Positions 10,501 to 22,890 of a stretch of DNA of 64,000 nucleotides are shown here, piece by piece (the stretch's first letter is position 1; each line of letters opens with the position of its first letter). The notes beneath the pieces are model-generated. The model was not told the origin of the DNA, ran no database searches, and saw nothing but the letters and a program-made list of their open reading frames with translations. Source of the DNA: Celoporthe dispersa (taxonomy: Eukaryota; Ascomycota; Sordariomycetes; Diaporthales; Cryphonectriaceae); the NCBI GenBank assembly GCA_016584495.1, contig WAID01000003.1, positions 558,001 through 622,000 on the forward strand, written 5' to 3'. The position numbers and the translations under genes are program-made.

Positions 10501-12133
10501 ACTCGGTCACCCGAATGACCGCGTAGCCAATCTCGAGCGACAGAATTCTCCGTCTAAGCATGAAGCCTTGGAAACGAAGTTTGAACTGTTAAAGAAACTC
10601 TTGTCAATTGCAGAGGTCCGGCTCTCACTGCAGGATGCTTGGGTACCTGAGGCCATGATTGACGTCGTTGCCAATGGCTCTGAAGATGTTGCTCTCTACA
10701 TCTTGAGTCTCCAGCCGAATATTCACACCGAGGCGCCCAGAGACACCACCATCCTTGGAGCTGCCGTTCACCGCGGCTCCGTCGAGATCAGCAGAGCCCT
10801 AGTGGACAGAGGAGTCGAACCCAGCAGATCTTTCTTCAGTTCCACGCCGGTAATTCAAATAGCAGTTGAAGCTAAGCGCCCGGATCTTGTCAAGATTCTT
10901 TGCGCGGCCCCAGGAATCTCTCTCATGGAGGCAAGCCCCCAAACAGCGCGTATCTGGAAAGCGATCGAGTCCGGTGACGACACCACGATCTGTGAGGAGT
11001 TGAATTGTACACCCCGCTGCAGCGATGCTTGGACTACCAAAACTGGCTCGAGCTGCTTGCTCTTAGCGCTTCAGTTCGCCCTGGAGCGGGACAGAACACT
11101 GGCGTGTCTTGAGATCCTGCAACACATCGATCACATCGAGAAAACGCTCATGATGTCACTGTTGATGATCGCAAGCTTCAATGGCAATTATGTTATCTTC
11201 TCGAGATTGAGGGAACTTGAGAGTCTAGTTCGACATGATGTGAAGCCTGTCACCTCCTCAGCCCACGACAGCACCAGCCTGATTGAGATCTGCAGATTTC
11301 AATCAGAAGCCGATGTCAGAGATCGCCCCTTCCATGTATTTGAGGAGGAATTCCTCTCGCGTTCGACTGCCTTTTGGCATAAAATTTGTTGGCGAGAGGA
11401 AATTAGCTCCATCATTGGCGTACTCGCGCGAGACTCGACACCAGAATATTTGAATAAGCAAGATGAAGAGGGGAACACAGCGCTGCACTACCTGAGCCTG
11501 CTGAGGCTTGCGCGGGTAGGCTTGCAGGTCAAGCTCCTGCTCTCAAGAGGTGCAAACCCTCAGCTGAGAAACCACAAGGGGAAGCTACCGGAATTTGATG
11601 TCTGGGAGGCTTACTTCAGAGAGCACAGTTTTGATATGATGGCGAACTTCCCCAGTCTGAACCTGACTCTCCCACCTGCACTCATGAAGACCGACAATCA
11701 TCCCTTTTTTTCTAGGGCGAACCCGGACTTGGATCTTGACAACATGCCCCTTGACGCCCAGGACCATGAAGGCAATACTTTCCTTCACTATCTCGTAGTG
11801 GGCACGCTATCACGATCCCTCCTGACGAAAGCCCTCGAGGCTGGGGCGAACCCAGATCTGAGAAATCGGAAAGATGAAACACCTCTTTTCGTTGCCGTCT
11901 GGAACTCCGCGCCAACACACTCTGTGATCAAGCCTCTATTGGACGCTGGTGCAGACCCAAATGCCGAGTCACGGACACACCCAGGCGACACTATACTGGG
12001 ACTGGCGATCAGGAATGCTAGTGTATCTTCTGATGGAGACGTGGGAACCGAGGAATCGTCTGGCGATGATACTGTGAGAGTACTAGTAGCTGCTGGAGCT
12101 GAACGTAACTATCGAGGCGGTACGCGGACATGA
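7582..12133 (+). pseudogene. NACHT–ankyrin NLR (fungal STAND protein) with in-frame TAG
   Basis: Exons 7582–7935, 7997–9162 and 9310–12133 join in phase and would give about 1,447 codons. The first intron has GTAAGA, a GCTAAC branch site and an AAG acceptor; the second has GTGAGT and CAG. The N-terminal part resembles the helical domain ahead of many fungal NACHT proteins (GSQNLIATGV, then SALRICLL). A P-loop GKLGSGKT (about residue 306) and a Walker B-like IILDGIEDC follow, then GMYLWVSLQLDAIF across the second splice and a winged-helix-like region. The C-terminus has ankyrin-type repeats (EGNTALHYLSLL, GNTFLHYLV, LLDAGADPN). Codon 7909–7911 is TAG where relatives usually have Trp (GVW), so full-length translation is blocked. 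A weak donor at 7907 could splice the stop out at the cost of about ten residues. Such proteins mediate non-self recognition and programmed cell death. The family is clear; whether this copy is functional is not. Confidence 0.8.
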
Positions 12134-12465
12134 TAAAGAGGCATCTCAATGGCAATGAGCCTCAGGGGACATTGCATGCAATGCAACAAGGAGCTTTGAT
12201 CAGCTGGACGGGAAGTGTAGAGGGAGAACAGAACAGCCAGAGCACCTACATTTGTTCACTGCTCCTGGGTGTAGAAGAATGGAGGTAAATTTGATTCTAA
12301 ATACTTGCATCACGCGGACCACAGGATTAGCATCAAAATCCGAAGATAAAAAAAGCGTACTGGGCTCGTCCGTAGTTCAGCCGTCCAGATGATCTACAAA
12401 CCTCAAGGGACGAGGTAAGTTCGTGTTACCTAAATAGAGTGTCTTGTGTGTCAGTCATACTCCTT
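12134..12465. other. Spacer between convergent NLR and small hypothetical gene
   Basis: No gene recognised. This is about 330 bp of ordinary composition holding the two 3' ends. Confidence 0.5.
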
Positions 12466-13013
12466 CTAAGAGTTTCTCTCAGCGTCGGGGACGTGAACAG
12501 GGGACTCGCCACCACCCGTTGCCCCGCGAAAGAAGAGCTTCTTCTCCGCCGAGGCTACGACGTCCCAGCTCGCGGTCAGATACCCGGACGGGCCGCGCGC
12601 GGGTGGCCTGAGCAGCTCGGCGCGCAGCACACACTCCCCCAGGCCCTCCACGCCAGGGACCTCGACCCACGGGACCACATACATGGCCCACTTCTCCGCC
12701 GTGACGAGGCCGACGCTATCGTTCCTGGCCAGGGCATCGGCGTCCACCAGGTCGCGCCGCACGAGCACGCTGGTGGCGAGGGCGCGCCTGTACGGGGACT
12801 GGTCGGAGTGGGACGCCCTGACCGGGACGGGAAGGTTTGTGCCCGAGCGGGTGATTGCGAGCCGGAGCCGGAGGGAGTCGAAGTCGGGAGGGGGTCGGAC
12901 TCGAGGTAGGCGGCGAGGATGTTGGTGTAGCGCACCGTGGCGGCGCAGAAGAAGTAGCCCCGGCGCTGCTGGCGGAAGACGAGGTCGATGGTGTAAGAGA
13001 TGTGAGGCGCCAT
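12466..13013 (-). CDS. Small hypothetical protein, frame broken by one base
   Basis: Starts at ATG 13013 (MAPHISYTIDLVFRQQRRGYFF) and runs to YLESD. It then continues in another frame as PPDFDSLRLRLAITRSG through EKWAMYVVPWVEVPG to the stop at 12466. The switch falls in the five-base G run at 12890–12894 (C run on the coding strand). One extra base there gives a single 182-aa frame with natural composition throughout. No intron fits in the gap. I do not recognise the family. There are no obvious signal peptide, membrane segments or Cys motifs. It is convergent with the NLR and in the same orientation as the downstream HGD-family gene. Confidence 0.6.
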
Positions 13014-13307
13014 CGTCTAAGGATACCAAGGCTAAGGATGGTTAGATGGCTGAAGAAGAGTGTTCGTGTAGGGACGCACAGATTACTACTACTGCTACTA
13101 CTACCACAAAAAAAAAAAATAGAAGATTATATAGGTGTTACTATTGACAATGCAGGAGCCTGTCCTTGTACAGCCTTCAGTGCTACTGTTTGTCACTGTG
13201 CCCCGTGAGACAAAGGTCTGTGTCTGTCATGACTCTGGGGTTTTTTAAACAATCATAATATACTGAAATTCTCCGAGCCAGGAGCTGAAGACACCGATGA
13301 TCGCTCC

Positions 13308-14895
13308 TCACAGCTTGCCAGCGTGCTTTTGAATGTTCAGCTCCACACACCCGCGCGCCCAGCCGCTCAGGACCAGCGGCCTGTCCATCTCCAGCAGGAG
13401 GACCATGACGCCCTCGTCGTTCAGCACCGCAGGCCGGGTCGTGTCCCGCTCCTGCTCGGCCCGGAGATCCGTCTTCGCAGGGCCATGCGTGCTCATGCCG
13501 TTCATGACGCCGGCCGCGAACGGCCTGAACTGGTTCGTGGCGCCGTTGAGCGGGTGGCGGGGATCCTGCAGCGAGACGATGGGCGCGTAGAACTCCTGCA
13601 TCGTGTTGCGGTGGAAGTAGGGCACCCACAGGGTCTCGTGCGCGACAGACCAGCGGGGCGGCACCACGGCAAAGTCCACCACGGCGGTCGAGGGCTCGGC
13701 CCCGTGGTTCCGCGCGGTCAGCACCGTGTACAGGCTGGGGTCGTGCTCGTCGAAGCGGACATTGCCCAGCGCGCAGAAGCGGCCGAGGTCGTACTTGTAG
13801 GGGTAGCAGGTGCCGTGCCACCCGGCGACGTCGAACGGGGTGTAGGCCTGGGTGCTGTGCCAGGGCTTGCCGACAAACCGGGAGACGATGGTCCATTCAT
13901 CCTCCTGCTGCTGCTGCTGCTGCTGCTGATCCCGGCCCAGGGTGTTCTCGTCGTCCACATAGGCCTTAGGGACTTGAAAGTCGCGGATGTTGGCCAGGCC
14001 GGTGGAGCCGACGACGCCCAGGTCGGGAAGACGAAAGTGGCCCTGGAACAGCTCGCAGATGTACCCGCGGGACGGGCTGTGGCCGGGGAGGGTGACACGG
14101 TAGCGGATGCCCCTGGGCACCACGGCCATCTCGCCCTGCCGCACGAGGAGCCTCCCGAGCTCCGTCTGGACGTCCAGGGCCCCCGACTGCGGGATGATGA
14201 GCATCTCCCCGTCCAGGGACGAGAAGGCCTGCCTCTGGGGCATGTCCTGGGTTATGCTGAACACCCACATGGCCAGCCCCTCCTTCTTCTGGGGCTCGCC
14301 GTTCCGCCCGAGCAGCTGCTGCCCGCTGACCCAGTCGGCGCTGCTGGGGACGGGAAGGGACCCCCAGTGGTACGAGTTGGGCGTCACATGGTCGAGGCTC
14401 GCGGTCGAGGGCGGGCCATACCCGGCTGTCAGCTCCAGGGGGCGGAAGTCGCTGTGCTCCAGGGACGAGTGGCCCCGGTAGAGCCAGGTCTGGTAGCTGT
14501 GGTCCCGCGGCGCCACAAAGGAGCTCCCGCTGATGCGCTCCGTCCGCAGGCCCAGGGGCGGCCTCTGCGGGCTGTTATTGACCGGCGGGATGGCACCCTG
14601 GACAGCCTCCGACCTGGCCGCAGTAGGCTGTCAGCTCGGGTCCAGGCAAGCATGGGATTGGTGGCGCGGGAGGAGACCAGCATCGGCTGCACCTTGAGTG
14701 TGTGTGGCTGCACCATTTGTGTCTCACCACGGCTCAGCCATGGAGGAGTACGCGCATGTGTGCGTGTGTGTGCGTGTGTGTGTGTGTGAAAGAAAGAAAA
14801 GACAGAGAAAAGACAAAAGCTCACTGCAGGTAATTGCCCAGCCCCTCGAGATACTCGTACGGGTCATGCACCGCGAATGTCGTCTGCGGTGCCAT
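13308..14895 (-). CDS. Homogentisate 1,2-dioxygenase family protein with internal polyglutamine tract
   Basis: Exon 1 is 14825–14895 (MAPQTTFAVHDPYEYLEGLGNYLQ) and exon 2 is 13308–14613, giving 458 aa. The intron (14614–14824) holds a CA-rich microsatellite. Family motifs run in order: PYEYLEGLGN at the N-terminus, NNSPQRPPLGL, QTWLYR, PFDVAGWHGTCYPYKY, EHDPSLYTVLT (the His of the active-site loop), YFHRNTMQEF (iron-ligand His and Glu) and STHGP (iron-ligand His). HGD opens homogentisate to maleylacetoacetate in tyrosine/phenylalanine breakdown. Several motifs deviate from canonical enzymes, so this may be a paralogue with a different substrate. A run of eight Gln from a CAG repeat (13909–13929) interrupts the central region. 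The divergent ABM-domain gene 0.5 kb upstream may be functionally linked. Confidence 0.85.
13909..13929. repeat. CAG/CTG trinucleotide repeat inside a coding exon
   Basis: Seven CTG units on the + strand, in a longer glutamine-coding stretch, encode the polyQ tract of the HGD-family protein. The length is likely variable between strains. Confidence 0.9.
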
Positions 14896-15423
14896 GGTAA
14901 TCATTTTGACGTTTGGGTCTCAGCAGCAGTAATTCGATAATTATCCTGTAATAGCAGACGAACTGGGCAGGCCACCGAACTTGATGAGCCGCCAGTTACT
15001 ATCACGCAGCCCTGCCTTTGATTTTTTTGATGTTGAAAGGAGAGAAATCGGTCCAGGCATGTTCACGGTCTTGTCCATCTCCGCAATGCGAACGAGAAGG
15101 AGGAGAACATGCGCTCGGTGCTCGTGGGATTTCCCTTCTGGGTCTAACCGTCTTACCCCGCCAACTGCCACACGTTTTCCCTTTGCGTGAGGCCAATGAA
15201 ACTCTGGCCATTCATTATCCCATGTTTTTGTTTGAAGAAAAAACAAAACAAAGCTTGTTGGAGCCGAGGTTCGGCACCCACAACACACCCGTGCTGTCTT
15301 GTCAACAACAGCGGAGGTTTTCAAGAGAAGAACAGTCTCCCTCCTCAATTGATACTGGAGATCATCATCATCTCTCTCCCTCCCTCCCTTTTAACCCCGC
15401 AGCTTGTGCCAGTTCCATCCGCA
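14896..15423. promoter_or_regulatory. Shared divergent promoter of HGD-family and ABM genes
   Basis: This 528-bp interval lies head-to-head between the two starts. It contains an A-rich stretch at 15235–15252 and a CT-rich tract at about 15370–15390 just before the ABM start. No specific operator was recognised. The divergent arrangement allows co-regulation. Confidence 0.45.
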
Positions 15424-16227
15424 ATGGCAGCCCCGGGATACGCGGACGGAACGCTCACCCAGATCATATATTTAAACATTGCCACAGAGCACCAAGTCGG
15501 CGAGGTCAACACCCCGGCTGGCCAGCAATGGTCCAAGGCACTGGACTTGGTGCAGCGCTGCGGCGGGCTTGACAGGCTGTACTGGGGCCGGCGGCTCGAG
15601 GAGCCTGAGAAGGTGCAGCTCCACCTAGGTGAGTAGTATTATTATCTGCTGGCAGGCTCGATCACCACAGGGCCTCTCGTGTCGCCGGGGCCACGTCTGT
15701 ACAGAGGTCTGACCAGCCTGGACCCGGGCGCCGCAGTCTGGAGGGGTCCCCAGCACAGCGACGCGTTCATGGCCTCGGGCTTTGCTGCCTTCCGGTCCCT
15801 CGTCAGGGACCTGGGCTGCGACGACAGCAGCATCCAGGTCCGCCTCACCACGCTGCACCACCAGGCCCTGGACGACCCTTTCAGCCCCGCCCTCCTCGGC
15901 CTCCCCGTCGGGACGGCCATCTACAAGAGCACCGACGCGTCCTGGCACGAGGGGGCCTGGCCGCTGTGGACGCACGTGGTGAGTGGTGTCGACGGCTGCC
16001 GGGGCATCGCGGGGGGCAGCGTGCGGGAGCCCGTCGACGGGTCCGAGGGCTGCTACGTGGTCTATGTCGCGTGGCAGACGGTCAAGCACCACGATGACTA
16101 CCACCGCACTGAGCATTTTCGGAGGCACCGGGTGATCCTGGCCATCGGCCACCAGGGCTGGACCGAGTATGGGCACGTCGTGTTTGTCGAGGTGCGCCAG
16201 GGGATCGGAACCGCGAACCGGCTGTGA
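15424..16227 (+). CDS. Tandem dimeric alpha-beta barrel (ABM-like) protein
   Basis: Exons 15424–15628 and 15737–16227 give 231 aa. I chose the 108-nt intron (acceptor CAG at 15734–15736) because it joins QLHL to VWRGPQHSDAFMASG, matching the usual continuation of this fungal family. Shorter introns in the same phase (ending at 15655 or 15670) are possible but insert an unlikely segment. The first half has the ABM-like pattern GQQWSKALDLVQRCGGLDRLYWGR. The second half repeats it more loosely (GCYVVYVAWQTVKHHDDYHRTEHF). Such domains occur in monooxygenases and in stress-related or stand-alone proteins acting on aromatic or polyketide compounds. The link to the neighbouring HGD-family gene is inference. 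No signal peptide is seen, so it is probably cytosolic. Confidence 0.65.
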
Positions 16228-19200
16228 GGGAGAGAAGACATGGGGATGATCCCCGCTCGCCTCTGTACGTGAGCAGTGCCTGGAAGAGGAGCAACACTCT
16301 CTTGTGGTGTTTTTCATTTCTTGATTAAATTACAGAAGCTGACCCTAGCGATGCCGCATTCCAATCTACAATCATTATAGTTCAGCGCTTGTGGTTGTAG
16401 GTTTCATGGTAATTATCCGTGAAACAAAAGCACAGAAGGAAATGACTTGTGGCCTGGGGTGAACTCTTTTCCAAAAAGCTTTCACGGGCTCCGTTGCTCG
16501 CCCAGCCCAGTCGTCCCCATGGCTTGTCCATGAGCTACACACATCGAGCCGGAGGGTCAATCCGGAGCCATGATGTGTACAGATTCTTGGGTCTGGTGAA
16601 CTAAGATGGTGAATATCCGTTAAGAAATTCTAGTCATCTTGGATGATCCTGAATCCGCTCAACTCACCCCATGGACCAAAACAAGATGGGGCGTCCGAGG
16701 GGGACAAGAAGGAGATGGGCGAGTGTCGACTTCAAGGCAGAAATCGCCAGTTTTACTTTGAAGAGGTCCCGAGTTTGTGGATATGGTCAACATCCCACCG
16801 ACTATACCTTTTAGTAAATCCTACAGTCCTGTTCCTTCTACATGCTGCGATGTTATACCGTCAAGAGAGTGGGACTTGTACACCATAATGTGATCTATAT
16901 TGCCAGACTTGATCTTATTTGAAATATTCATCTTACCTGTGTCCTCTTGCTATTTTTTTCTCTTCTTCTTTTACCCTGCCGTGGTTGAACAGTGACATGG
17001 CCCGCTTAGACGCCGGCCATGCAGGTCTTCCTCGGGATGGTCGGGCGTCAAGCCACATGGACTCATCTAAAATTGTGATGACAGGGTGCGCTTCTGTACG
17101 ACGGCGCTTGAGTTCTTCTGGTTCAGTATGCATGCATGCATGTGGATACATATATATATATATATATATGTATGTATATATGAACACACGCGTATAAAAG
17201 AATCTCCTCCAATCCGTTCGGATAATAAACCAAGGGAAATTACGAAATTGTATCTCCTCCCCATCCCCCCCTCCTTCTCCCTCCTCTCCCCCCCAGTGGT
17301 AGGGTGTTTAGGATTTTGTATCTCGAGTATCGGGAATTTGGGGGCGTTTGAGAATTTTGAGTTGCGGTTGCTCGGCAATTGAGCCGGGTTCGATCTGGGC
17401 TGACAGGACAGGACCAGGCCGGCCACCCACCATTGGACACGCACCGGAAAGGCGAGCAAAGATTCGCCTTGTCCCTCCCTCGGCCCATTGGTCGGAATTC
17501 TCGCACTGATGGATCATGAGGCAGAGAGAATGACGAGTCTGGGTGTGTATGTGCGCGCGCAGTGTCTACGGCGAGGTAGATGGGATACACCTCTCTCTTC
17601 CTACCACCCCACCCCCCTCCCCTCCTCGCACCTCAAAGACTCCACCCAGAGACGCATCCACTTCTGGTGTGTGTAGCGCCCAATGTACCCCTCCATTCCA
17701 ACCTCACCCGAAAGGAGGGGTGATAAGATAAGACCTGGTGATGGATCGCCAGGCCCGCATGACCCACGACAAATGTCCGGCAGCAAGAGGTATGTGTGTG
17801 TGTGTGGTTGTGTGCGTGTGTGGATGGCGCCTCATAAGCAGGAGGAACAAGAACAAGAAGAGGACAAGAAGGGCAAAACAGGGTATCCAGGGTCCATCCT
17901 AGCGACACCAAGACGGTGAGCCATGTGACGGTTCGACGGTGGATTGGCCCACCACCATGGGCGTCCAAGTGACTGCTGCAGCGTGCGCCTGTCTCGGATC
18001 GGTGGCATCACGAGAGTGCGGCTGTGGTTGCAATGAGATCAGATCGACGGGGGGGAGAGAGAGGGAGAGGGAGAGAGGGAGAGATAAGGGAATGATGGAT
18101 TACTGTATCTCTTGCCCGTCCCAAGCCACAGAGGTACAGTGACCAAGGAGAGACAATCAAGGGCTCTCTCTCTACTATGTACATCCTCCCGTCTGTAACC
18201 ACTATCTGGTATGCGGAATAGTGCCCGTCCGCCCCCGCCCCCCTCCTCTTTTTTTTTCCTTCTCTCTTCTCTTCTTTCCTTCCGGCTCCGAGTCTTCCCT
18301 TAGGAGAAAAAGGCATCACCGGACTGGGGGGCGGCTACTTTTAGTGATGGGCCAGGCGCAAGGAGAGGAGCAAGAAGTAGTGTGGGAGAGGGAAAAAAGC
18401 AGGTCATGTGGCTGCCAGGATGATGGCGACGAAGAGGGTGTGGCGACATGTCCTCAGAACTGCCCCATTAGCGCTCTTTGCGACGCCATTGGGTGTATTG
18501 TATTGCAACCCACCCCCCTCGACCCTCCCACCCCTACCTCTCCAATGTGTCATTCCCACACCGGGGGGTTTCTTTTCTTTCTTCTTGGACCAGAGAGAAG
18601 TCGTTGGATCAGGAGACGTTATGTCGTCTTGGATGGGGGGTGTGGGGGTTGGATGGGAAAGGTAGAAGAGGAAAGAAAAAAAAAGAAGAAAAGAAAAAAA
18701 AGAGAAAAGAAAGGGAACAAAAAAAAAAAAAAAGAGGACAGGCTGCGTATGCGATATGCAGTGTATCGTGAGACAGCCGCTGCCTAGAAAGCAGACACGA
18801 CAGAGCCAGCTGCCAATTGCGTACCCGTCCTCCTGACGCCACCAGCCCACCTAATCGCCTGCTCGCGCCAGCCTTATTGCGCTGATCTATAGGCAGGACA
18901 GAGGCGGGCGTGGGATTTTAGATGGGGAGAGAGGACCGCCTGGACCTGCCGTAGCTCTACATGACAATACTGTACCGCATAGTAAACTACTCCAAGTCTC
19001 CAGGCAGAAGACAATGACGCGGCCGGGTTAGATAGGTAAGCCTCCTACGCCGGAGGACCACCAGAGGGCGTGGCGTAGTCTGATTGCATCCATCCGATGA
19101 ACCATCATCCCATGGGCGGGCGCGGACATGGTCACATTGAATGATTCATGATGATGATGATGATGATAATTATGGGGGGTGGGTGAATATTGACTCAAAC

Positions 19201-22200
19201 GTGCCAACCATTCTCTCCCTGGGGTGGGAAGGAGAAGACGCGGCCCCGAGTTGCCACCAGGCGAAAATCCGGCACAACAAACTGGTGACCGGTTGAGGAT
19301 AACGAATGGGTTTACAGAAGGGGGGCTTCTCAAATCCGCCGAAGTGCTGACCTTGTCTGGGCTGAGGTGAGGAGGGAGTTGCGCCGACGGCGTTTTGAAA
19401 TGGCTTGGTGCATAAAGCCGGCGAGGAGTTAGCCGGCGATAAAATGTCCATCGGGTGGATACCCGCATCACCACTGGGGATGGGGATCATGGAGAAAGAA
19501 TGCCGAGCCGTGACCAGGACTGAACATATATGCTGACCTGAGGAGGGGGCGGGGGGCGGCGATAATGTGGAACGTGGGCCGCACAGCTACCGTCCACCGC
19601 CGACAAAGAGAGAGAGACCAGCAGGAAGAAACAAGAACGAGAACGCGAAGAGAGAGAGAGAGAGAGGATGATGGAAATGGATGGAAGGCAGAGAGAGAGA
19701 GAGAGTCCCCCCCCCCCCCAACCAACAACCGTGGTCTCCGTAGTTTTGGATTTGTGATCCCAGGGCGTGGATACGTCCACTCCCCCCTGCTCGCCCGCCT
19801 CTCTGTCCTACCAGAGGTACCTCGGGAGGACCTTTTCTGCTCTCGGTAGGGTACGTGCATGGCCTGGTGTTATGTACTGTGTATTGCTATGTTATAGGCG
19901 GAGGCGCTGTAGAGTTATAGAAACCTTTTTAGGCACCATTTCAGCACTTTTTGGGGCTGCCCGCACAGTTCCACAGGCCGGGGGGAGGGGGATCCTCACC
20001 ACCTAGCCGCCCCCTGTCGCTGTCCGTCCCTGAGGCAGGGCCTAGAAGCCCTGGAGACAGCCAACCAGCAGTCCCCCCCAGGCCTAAATTCTCGATAGCC
20101 GCTGCCCAGGGGGGGTCCTCGTCCTCCTGTTGTCGCTTGTACCTGTCGCGTTTCGTTTCTCGTCCAAACTCTCTCTCTTCTTTCCATGTACGTACTTTGT
20201 TCCCAATGACTCACACTTTCTAGCCTGCTCCGCTTCCATCATTTTCATATGCAACCGCTTCAACCTCTCCGCCTCTGAAACAAGCCCAGCTGCCCATGTC
20301 AGCGCTACAGAAGTGATTGGTCAATCGCCCAGCGGACAGGACAGGACAGGACAGGCTCCAGCACAGTCACTGATTGCATCACCAGGGCCGGTCAATTGGA
20401 TCATCCGTGTGTGTGTCGACAGCCAGGATGGCATAGATTGCCTTGTAACACCCCGAGGACAAGAAGGGAAAAGAAAGGAAAAAAAAGAATGAAGGAAGGA
20501 AAAAAAAAATGAATAAAGCAACGCCAGCGAGCATGACGGGCGGCGGCATGGCACAGCCCAAGAGTCAGACCAGGCGAGCCGATCCCAGCCCAACACACCT
20601 CAGCTCCCCATGCACCTATAGTATGACGCCCTCCAGCCCGGCCCAACAAGCACTCACACTCGTCTGTTCATGCGCTGGAGATTGAGTACCAGGTGCCTCC
20701 TCGGAAAACCTGCTGGCTCGTTCCACACAGCACCCAATCGAATTGGTCTACGTGTGTTTTTTTGTTATGCACCGCCTGGGGGAGGGGAGCTGTTGTTGGC
20801 TAACGTGCCGTGCCGTGTTGGTTGAGAGGATTCCAAGCATCAACCCAGACAAGGTCATTCATTACTACTGCGTAATGTATATGGCATTGCTGTGCACATG
20901 TCACGAAAATGCTGATCCCTCTCTTGGAATTCGATTCTAGGACTTTTGGGCCCTCACCCCCTCCCCTCCCCCCCACACACACATTCTCTCTCTCTCTCTC
21001 TCTTGGCTGTGCGGGTGTGACTGCATGAGCAGCCCGTCCAGCCACCCAGACAAAGAAATAAAGAGAAAGAAAGAAAAAAAAAAAAAGGGTCCTGGAGTAT
21101 CACAAGAGGGCGATCCAGAATCCAGACCTCGTTCTCTGCTGCTGCTAACTGCTATCGTGCTGTACCTGTACCGTACCCCTTGGTGTACATCTTTGTCTCC
21201 CTGGCAGCCAGTGTGTACAAAGCTTACCGGTGCAGGATGACCTGGTGTCTCAGTCTCGCCAGCCTCTGCTGCCCACCTCGACACGAGCGGATCGGCATCA
21301 GGTGCCGTGCGTGCGTATCGATCTCAGTTCCCTCTCCCTCTTGCCCTCTCTCGCTCTCTCTCTCTCTCCCCCTCCCTCCACACGTATCCGCGTCCACCTG
21401 AGAAGCGACAGCTCAGGTCAGCAGATCTGGCCCCGGCAGCCACCTCGCAGCAGGTCAATTGCCGTATCTGCCTGCTCAATCCGGGGGGTTTTCTCCTCTC
21501 AATTCAACCCGACAATGTGTTGGTGTACGTATACACGCTCAAGAGTTCGCCACGACGGGGAGAACCCGCCCGTCAGGCTTCTGGCTGGGTCACAATCTCT
21601 CTCCACTTGAGCCCACCGCGTCCGGCCCGTGAGGGTCACATTGTGCCGACTGTAGGACTATGACTCTCGGGGCTATTAAGGACATGGTTTGTTGTGGCCC
21701 CAACCCGACCACTCAGTATTTTCTCCCCCCCAAAAAAAGATGGGAAATGTGCAGGTATCCAGCGAGCCTTGAACGCCGTCCGGTGGAGTCTCTGTCACAC
21801 ACACACGCACACGCACGCACTATGCACTGGGGCCCGGTTAGACAAGGCAGAAACGGGACCCGCCAGCCATGTGTGCACTGCATTGCAGGGCAGGTACCAG
21901 GCGTTACAGCACAGTTGGAAAGAGCGAAAGAGAAAAAAAAGTCCTATCGCAATCTTGGTACCGTTTCACGCCAGATGTTTCTTTGTTGTTCGGTACGTAC
22001 CCCGCCTCCGCCGTCTCATGGCCTTGTGATTGGGGAGAGAACATGGTTAGTCAAGGTAAAAAAAAAAAGCAGGCAGCCCTTTTGATTCCGCTCTCCTTCA
22101 CGTTCCGTCTCCCCTTCCCCCTCCACACACCCCCCAGTTAGCTCTTGGCGGGGGGAGACCAAGCTCACGGCGACATCCTCGTGGACAGATGTGTGCGTAC

Positions 22201-22890
22201 GCACGCACGCAGTGGTGTTGCTACCGTGAAGGGCAGCCTGATCAGTCAAAAAGTATGACAATCAGAGGGCAAAGGTACTGACTGATTCAGGGACCCCTAC
22301 GGATTTAAACTAGTTGGCCTCGTCAGGTGCCTGTGTGCGCGTGTGTGTCTCTCTCTCTTTTCACCCTACCATCTTGGCTGGGCACTGGCAACTGGTGTGT
22401 GTGTGTATCCTAAGAGGGGGGTGGGGGGTGTGAAGGACTGACTGATCTGAGAGAGCGTGGAAGAGGGGTGTGAGGAAAGAAAGAAAGAAAAATGACACAT
22501 CCCACCAAGGGGCCCCAGGTACAGCCCAAGTACCGACGCGCCAACTTTGGGCAAAAGAAAAAAAAAAGGGTCGGGGGCAGGGGTGGCGCTGACGTGGGGT
22601 GGGACTAGCAGGCCCAGGTGTGACTCTTGCGGTACCCTACACGACGGGAAGGGGGGACGTCGTCTCTTGACCTTTCTAAGAGAAGGAGGAGTCACTCGGA
22701 GCCTTACTGCGGGCATGTGCCAAGTGGCATGTACCTGTACACTATTGAACCAAGGAGCCCACGCTAGGCCGACCGGGCGAGAAGCATAGCATCTGGTTTG
22801 GATTTTAGAGTGTGAGAGCCTGTGTGTGTGTGAGCGACACACAGAGAAAGAAAAGAGAGAGGGAGAGAAGAGGAAGAGCAGGGAAACGGG
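16228..22890. other. Gene-poor low-complexity region (6.7 kb)
   Basis: No recognisable gene on either strand. The stretch is dominated by purine or pyrimidine tracts and microsatellites: TA (17151–17170), GA (about 18054–18085), A/G-rich (18660–18740), GA (about 19650–19705), CT (20981–21003), CT/CCT (about 21340–21380) and TG/CA arrays elsewhere. Open frames here translate to repeat-like Ser/Leu/Arg-rich sequence with no family resemblance. A long non-coding transcript is possible but there is no direct sign of one. Confidence 0.6.
17147..17172. repeat. TA dinucleotide microsatellite
   Basis: About eleven TA units follow a short ATGC repeat (catgcatgcatg) in non-coding DNA. Confidence 0.85.

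Noticed and set aside
13323..14789. Long open frame (488 codons) on the + strand
   Set aside because: It is the antisense shadow of the HGD-family gene; its translation is low-complexity and lacks any domain.
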